From the NCBI GenBank assembly GCA_947034895.1, contig OX344763.1:9364501-9428500 (forward strand): a stretch of DNA of 64,000 bases, written 5' to 3'. Below the pieces are notes generated by a model, which was not told the origin of the DNA, did no database searches, and saw only the letters and a list, made by a program, of their open reading frames with translations. This DNA is from Rhytidiadelphus loreus (lineage: Eukaryota; Streptophyta; Bryopsida; Hypnales; Hylocomiaceae). The position numbers and the translations under genes were made by a program. The first letter of the stretch is position 1, and each line of letters starts with the position of its first letter. Below, one piece after another: positions 59,333 to 64,000 of this stretch.

Positions 59333-60467
59333 GTGTCTTTGAGATTGTAAATGCAAAAATATGGTGGGATGAAAAAGAAAAAGAAAAATCTTGAAATGTT
59401 TATGAGTGTTGTCAAAAATGGATTGAAATTTCAATAGTTGAGATGGTCAAATTTGAAGTCTAACTAATAAACAATGATTGAATTTTGAGTTGAAATGTTT
59501 CTTACAGTGTCCAATATGCTACATACTACAAGTTTTATATTTTACAATATTCAAATTTATTCATAAATGAACATGGTGTAATATTATCTAACAATACAGT
59601 TGAGATTTCTTTTGATAATTTGAATTGTCCATATTTCAAATATGTTTAAATTTACAGTCGTTTTTATTTATGATTTTTTTTCAATTGCATATGCAAGTTT
59701 CTTCCATATATTCTTAACATATAAGGTGCATTCTTAATACCTTTGACATGCAATATAATATAATGCATCCAGAATGTATTATGGGAAACAATTAGCTATT
59801 TTGCAAGGTTATTTTTTAGATTCTCAATAAGGTGATATTTGAGACCATTTCCACATGTATTGCAAATAAAGAGATAAAATCATTTGGAAATGAGAAATGC
59901 ACAATTAATGCTTGAATGTGACAAATGATTATCTTTAGCACAACAAAAATTGTTCCATAGTTGGCAACTTCACCAAATGCTATTGGATTAACAATGATTG
60001 ATATTTTTTTTGCTTTTGCACACTAGGAAACTTATTGTAGGCTACAAGTTCTAGTTTCTTTTCTCTCTTGTCCGTGCCCACCTCTATAAGCTATTTTTGT
60101 AATGGATGTTTGGCAGTAAACATATAGAAATGTTGTTAGTAAATTTTGTAATTCATTGTATCCCATGTATGATTTCTAGCATATCATAATGAAACTAAGT
60201 GTTATTACACTAATTGATTTTGAAAATGTTGGAATTCTTTCCTCTTGATGAAGATTTTTACCAAGAGTATATAATATCAATACAATTTACAAAAGGAGGT
60301 CTCTATAAATATAGTTGGTAAAATATTCATGAAGAATAAAAAATTATAGCAATCTTAAATCAATTAGTGTAGTTTATATCAATATCAGTGTATTATTAAT
60401 TTTCCAACTAAAAATTAAATCACTTTTTAAAGAAGAAAAAAAACAGAAATTAAATGAATAATCTTTT
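59333..60467. other. AT-rich intergenic DNA, no gene seen
   Basis: Dense stops in all frames and no recognisable feature. Confidence 0.6.
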
Positions 60468-61571
60468 TTTACCCCTAAATGTCCAAGGCACCAAATTGTA
60501 TTGTTGACAATACTATAAAGTTAAAATAAAACCTAACCAAACAATTTTTAGAAGTTTATATATTAAAAAAAAATTTAAGCCTAGTTTTAGCATCAAAAAT
60601 TCCTATATACTTTTTGAATTTTAAATAAAACAAAATTTTAAAAAATATGAATAGATTTTCCTACTTTGAAAGTTTATGTTTTGAATTATTGATATTTTTA
60701 TTTTTTGATAATAATTAGTTGCAATTTTTTGAAGTAAGAAGAATTATATAAGAAAAAATTGATTAAAAAATGAAAAAAAAATCTACAAATAACTCTCTAT
60801 TGAATGCTCGTTTTGGGTGGAATATTGATTCAATGGTCATCTAAATGTGTTCTCTATAATTATTTGAGTTTAAAAACATGCCATTTCAGTTCATTTTCAA
60901 CCTCTTCTAGAAATCATTTCATATTTTATTTGAATTGGAAATTTCGGCAATAGAAACCTATAGTCATTATTAAACAATGGTCAAAATTTTAGATTGAAAT
61001 TATAGTTTATTAGAAACCACTTGTTTGCATGTGGTTTGTTGTACTAGAACTTAGTGCACTCCACAAGTTTAAAAATGAATGATAATTATTTTTCTATTCA
61101 AGATTTGGTGCAACAGTGTCCATTGTAAATTTTGATTTTATAGTGTTGAAAGCTATTGGGCCTCATATACACCAGATCTTGGATTTAGGGTCTCATTAAA
61201 AATTCATTAAAAGATTTGGTAGAATAGATTTTCAAAGGTCTTAAATTGATTGGGGCTATGCATGTTATGCACTTCAACCTTATGTTTTTTTTTATGACCA
61301 ATTTTTTAGGATTTACATGTGAAAAGAGGATTGAAAGACCTCAAATCACTTTTAGAGTTTTAACACCTCCGTGATCAAACATTATAATTTTTTAATCCAT
61401 AAGTGATATTGTTGTGTTTTCTTTTTCCACATAATCTCTGTCATGTTTAGTTTGAATTTTTACAGTCACAATTCAAAGAAATTGATCAAATTAATCAAAA
61501 TGTTCACTTTTTCTTCAATTTAGAACAAATTCCAAGAAGCTCAAAAAAAGTCTTAGACATTTAGGGGTTAA
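60468..61571. mobile_element. Family-A MITE (reverse orientation) interrupted by a truncated family-F element
   Basis: The outer parts (ACCCCTAAATGTCCAAGGCACCAAA at the left; AGACATTTAGGGGTTAA at the right) are the inverse of the 14004-14577 element. About 460 bp inside, from CCTATATACTTTTTGAATTTT at about 60604 to GTGCACTCCACAAG at about 61063, is the inverse of the hAT-like element at 62947-63512, lacking one terminal ~60 bp. The order of insertion is therefore A first, F second. Confidence 0.8.
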
Positions 61572-62938
61572 GGAATGTAGGGCCATCAAAAACATAATTT
61601 CAAAGTATGTATTGCCTTTTTTGTTTATACATAGTTTTTTGCTATGGAGCTACAACTAGAAGGCATTGGCTATTTTTTGTAAGGAAAAGATTCATTTTGT
61701 TCGATCAAAATAGCCATATTATTGTTGTATTATACAATAAGTCCAATAGCTAAATTTTACCTAAATATCTCCCAGTATTGATATAGATATCACCAAGTAT
61801 CACATGGGTAATGAAGAAATAGCCGCCTACTTCTCCACAATGATTTTTAAGAATAAATTATAAAGCACTGCTTCCAAGGACCCATTAAATGGACAATAAA
61901 CTTTAAACTTTAGGCTTTTTCCTATTGAATTGACCATCAATCTTATATTGATTGGTGTAAGGTTGATCACCTATTTCCAATCACTTAAGCAATTCAACCT
62001 ATCTACAACTTTTGGGAAGTTCATGGAAAAAAATTCCCATGTACAAAAATACATTTCAATAGGATTTTACAATTCTTTAAATTTTTATCCTCAAAAACAA
62101 AATTACCATGAAGTTTTTTTGGTCAAGATTCTATTTGTCCCATTCTCAATATGTAGGCAAACCTATTTCCAACCACAGGATGGTTACAAAATTGATGTAA
62201 GGCTATGAATGTACATGTTGTGATCATTGTATGCTCTCAATGTACACCTCCCAAACATTTTTGTTTCTCATGTAGATCCTATAGTACATGAGTTGTCACC
62301 TACAGTTTTGCTGATCAGAAATGAAGCAATCTAAGCTGCGAGAATGGGAGGCTGATTGGAAAAGGGTGATCTCCTTTAATTGATTTCTACACGAAACTAA
62401 TTCGAAAAGGATAAGAATTTCCAGGAATCTTCGTAATATGTAGATAAGCCATATCAACTGTTTAGACTTTTTAGAGAATTTAAATGTACTTTAACTTTTT
62501 ACTTCCAGACTTGCCTGGATAGTCCCAAACACTCCCAACAACAGAAACCATCTTTACAAATTTAAAGTTTGCAAAAGCCACGTGTTCCTCAATGGAACAT
62601 TCTGATAGGATGTGACTAATTGAATTGCTGGCACAAACTATGGTAAGTAACTTAAGCTTAAATGAATCTCTTCCCTGGAAATTTATTTCAAAGGAACTAA
62701 TCTTGAAAAAAGTGGGATTACACTTGCCTAATAGTGTGGAAGGCTAATTAGTATGACTCAGCTAGGTTTCGTCCCCGGAAATGATGGCCTGCTCTTCATA
62801 TAAGGTAGCAGCACCCATAACCGTTAATTTAAGGGTGTGGGACGTGATGTCTACTAATATACATCCAACAAATTATTGGACCCTACTAGCAAAAAAAAAA
62901 GTAATTCATGCGCACTTTCAAATGTATTATTTGGACAA
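61572..62938. other. Intergenic DNA, no gene seen
   Basis: No recognisable protein or RNA. The open frame at 61930-62208 is low-complexity and hydrophobic without a known domain. Confidence 0.5.
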
Positions 62939-62946
62939 TGTGAGAA

Positions 62947-63512
62947 CTCGGGGGTGCACTTAGTTCTACTACAACAAACCACATGCGAACAAGTGGTTTC
63001 TAATAGACTATAATTTCAATCTAAAATTTTGACCATTACTTAATAATGACTATAGGTTTCTATTGCCGAAATTTCCAACTCAAATAAAATATGAAATGAT
63101 TTCTAGAAGAAGTTGAAAATGAACTAAAATGGCATGTTTTTAAACTCAAATAATTATAAAGAACACATTTAGATGACCATTGAATCAATATTCAACTCAA
63201 AATGAGCTTTCAATAGAGAGTATTTTTAGGAATTTTTTGTTCATTTTTTAGACACTTTTCTTATACAGAGTATAATATAGGGGTGTGAAAGTTATTTTTC
63301 AGTTCTACAGTGTATCTTTTTACTTCAAAAAATTTGTAACTAATTATTATTAACAAATAAAAATATCATTAATTCAATACATAAACTTTCAAAGTAGGAA
63401 AATCTATTCATATTTTTTTAATTTTGTTTTATTTAAAATTCAAAAAGTATATAGGGGTCCAAAGATTTGTTTGCATTTGGTTTCTAATGGACACTCTAAG
63501 TGACCTCCTCAG
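62947..63512. mobile_element. Non-autonomous hAT-like element (family F, copy 3) with 8-bp TSD
   Basis: A 566-bp unit with ends CTCGGGGGTGCACTTAG and CTAAGTGACCTCCTCAG. It is flanked by a perfect 8-bp duplication TGTGAGAA at 62939-62946 and 63513-63520. The interior is shared with 8216-8800 (GGTTTCTATTGCC, AATGAACTAAAAT.GCATG, GAATTTTTTGTTCATTTTTT, TAATGGACACTCTAAGTGA). No transposase. Confidence 0.85.
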
Positions 63513-63520
63513 TGTGAGAA

Positions 63521-64000
63521 TAAGTTGTGAATTTTGAAAGAGTCCACTATACATGCACCTAATACCTACACTCCGATATGTTATTTAGATGTAGTACATC
63601 TTTGTAATCACATCTATTTACTTCCCAATATTTTTCAAGATTTTAGAGGTGATAGTTATGGGTACAGTGATGGTTATGGGTGTTGCTACCTTAGTCTTAG
63701 TGTAGTCTTTCCTTGTGTAGAGATGAAATGGGATAAATATTAAAAAAATTGAGGTCTTCCATTCAAGGCCATTGTTTTTGTGTTTCATGACCTCTCTTAA
63801 CTAATTTAGAGTTTAGGGTGTAGGATTCCAAATATGAATTCAGATTTTGCAAATTTGATCATGTGGTGGTAAGTAGTATTATCATGACATTGTATAAATA
63901 ACCAAACAATGGTCCTTTCCATGCTAGGAAAGTATTATGCCAGATATATAGGAGGGACTTATTAGGTAATTCAAAGATTGGAGTTAGCTAAGGAGTCATT
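63521..64000. other. Right-edge intergenic DNA
   Basis: The 69-codon frame at 63534-63743 ends GGDSYGYSDGYGCC-like but has no recognised domain. Nothing else seen. Confidence 0.4.

Overview
The window looks like nuclear DNA of a land plant, most likely a non-seed plant such as a bryophyte. The reasons are spliced genes with short introns (about 70-950 nt, GT-AG), plastid- and mitochondrion-type proteins that resemble plant families, a TIR-type NLR immune receptor, a plant Dof-like zinc finger, and very AT-rich intergenic DNA packed with small inverted-repeat transposons. The species cannot be named from the sequence alone. No tRNA, rRNA, CRISPR or bacterial operon structure was seen.

Layout from left to right. 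(1) 479-1204, minus: first coding exon of a BBD-type bifunctional nuclease, whose 3' part lies beyond the left edge. (2) 2.5-13 kb: gene-poor, repeat-rich DNA that includes a 585-bp hAT-like element with an 8-bp target duplication. (3) 13.3-13.9 kb: a GC-rich, frame-broken glycosyltransferase-like pseudogene. (4) 14946-18959, plus: a five-exon TIR-NBS-LRR gene with a TPR-like C-terminus, followed by a ~320-bp foldback and a TPR exon at 19426-20109. (5) 23136-26373, minus: an eight-exon mitochondrial adenine nucleotide carrier like Arabidopsis ADNT1. (6) 27.6-40.4 kb: gene desert with nested TTAA-flanked MITEs and a tRNA-derived SINE. (7) 40477-45542, minus: a twelve-exon polytopic GT-C (ArnT/PMT_2-like) glycosyltransferase. 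(8) 46512-47773, plus: a double Dof-like zinc-finger locus with three frame changes, head-to-head with gene 7. (9) 49833-51693, minus: a four-exon MDP1-like HAD phosphatase. (10) 53646-55031, plus: a small COMM-domain protein. (11) 55092-57899, plus: an F-box/kelch-like protein that starts 60 nt after the COMMD stop and in the same reading frame. (12) 58-64 kb: repeats only.

Exon joins were derived by hand. Every accepted model has GT-AG introns, continuous phase and a total length divisible by three, and the translated joins reproduce the conserved family motifs. The genes do not form one pathway. The points of most interest are the in-frame COMMD/F-box pair, the NLR with two TPR segments and a foldback in its 3' region, the double Dof-like locus, and the layered TTAA and hAT-type MITE families whose nesting gives an insertion order.
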